Assembly (NCBI GenBank): GCA_945912085.1
Contig: CAMEBJ010000070.1
Location: 1 to 6,752 of the forward strand
Length of the DNA stretch: 6,752 bases
Direction: 5' to 3'
Origin: an uncultured Bacteroidales bacterium
GTDB taxonomy: Bacteria; Bacteroidota; Bacteroidia; Bacteroidales; UBA932
The stretch's first letter is position 1, and each line of letters begins with the position of its first letter. Below are positions 6,583 through 6,752 of this stretch, in pieces. A program made the translations under genes and the position numbers. A model generated the notes under the pieces. That model worked only from the letters and a program-made list of their open reading frames with translations, had not been told where the DNA came from and made no database searches.

Positions 6583-6752
6583 TTATTTGTCATCCTCCCT
6601 CAGTTTCTCCTTGTATTTCTTATCATAGGCTTCACCTCGAGGAACAAGGTACTTGAAGAAAACGCAGTCATCGATGATCTGTATATGGAAGATAAAGAAC
6701 GCACGGAGGCTTCCTATGCGGATGCGGTACACGTTGTCATAACCGACAAGCT
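6583..6752 (-). CDS. RelE/ParE-superfamily toxin, C-terminal half (5' end beyond the window)
   Basis: Reading leftward from the right edge, an open frame of 55 codons (first full codon 6748-6750) ends at TAA 6583-6585; its start lies outside the window. The peptide contains N-V-Y-R-I-R-I-G-S-L-R-A-F-F, then D-D-C-V-F-F-K-Y-L-V-P-R-G-E-A-Y-D-K-K-Y. This matches the final strands and last helix of RelE/ParE-type toxins (pattern Y-R-I-R-x-G-x-x-R, a hydrophobic strand, then a basic R-x-x-x-Y tail). Family members are usually about 90-120 residues, so roughly half is visible. Known relatives either cleave mRNA on the ribosome or inhibit gyrase; which applies cannot be told from this half. A possible truncated partner begins 5 bases downstream. 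Whether the toxin is intact depends on sequence outside the window. Confidence 0.72.
   Translation of the reverse strand, partial: LVGYDNVYRIRIGSLRAFFIFHIQIIDDCVFFKYLVPRGEAYDKKYKEKLREDDK

Noticed and set aside
6468..6656. 62-codon rightward frame starting back-to-back with the SNF2 gene
   Set aside because: Its start arises from the palindrome CATATATG at 6463-6470. It lies antisense to the toxin fragment and the 18-codon frame, and its Cys/Ser/His-rich product matches nothing I know.

Overview
The window looks like chromosomal DNA from a gut or oral Bacteroidales bacterium (phylum Bacteroidota). The grounds are a fimbrillin (Mfa)-like domain in a lipoprotein, a FISUMP-type surface module, a DUF4886-type SGNH domain, AT-rich start regions without Shine-Dalgarno sequences, and a Bacteroidota-style lipoprotein signal (Cys19 followed by S-K-E-N). 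The genus cannot be fixed from the sequence.

Left part, rightward (1-2535): the 3' end of a surface-protein gene whose visible part is the tail of a fimbrillin-like domain plus a FISUMP domain. A 10-bp hairpin with a T-rich tail (725-757) follows, then a complete 590-aa lipoprotein gene (763-2535) that joins a fimbrillin-like N-terminal domain to a DUF4886/SGNH hydrolase-like C-terminal domain. The tail of the fimbrillin-like domain in the first gene aligns by eye with the same place in the second. The two are therefore probably diverged tandem paralogues that share an anchor module and carry different outer modules.

Centre and right, leftward (2515-6465): one very large gene for a 1316-aa SNF2-family DNA-dependent ATPase. 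Its C-terminal third has all the expected motor motifs. Its N-terminal 860 residues comprise a possible winged helix, a long uncharacterised helical region and a SNF2-associated beta-rich region. Its stop codon lies inside the end of the lipoprotein gene, a 21-bp tail-to-tail overlap.

Right edge, leftward (6521-6752): the C-terminal half of a RelE/ParE-like toxin gene, which is not in any ATG-started reading frame in this window and is easy to miss. Five bases further on is an 18-codon frame that looks like the beginning of a partner protein cut short by a stop. This possible decayed toxin-antitoxin pair sits 55 bp upstream of the SNF2 gene on the same strand.

Functionally the left half concerns the cell surface and the right half concerns DNA transactions or defence-type functions; nothing in the sequence links the two. 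No RNA gene, insertion sequence or CRISPR array was seen. The best leads are the SNF2 protein with its unexplained N-terminal half beside a toxin-antitoxin remnant, and the modular fimbrillin-anchored lipoproteins. Neither amounts to a demonstrated new system.
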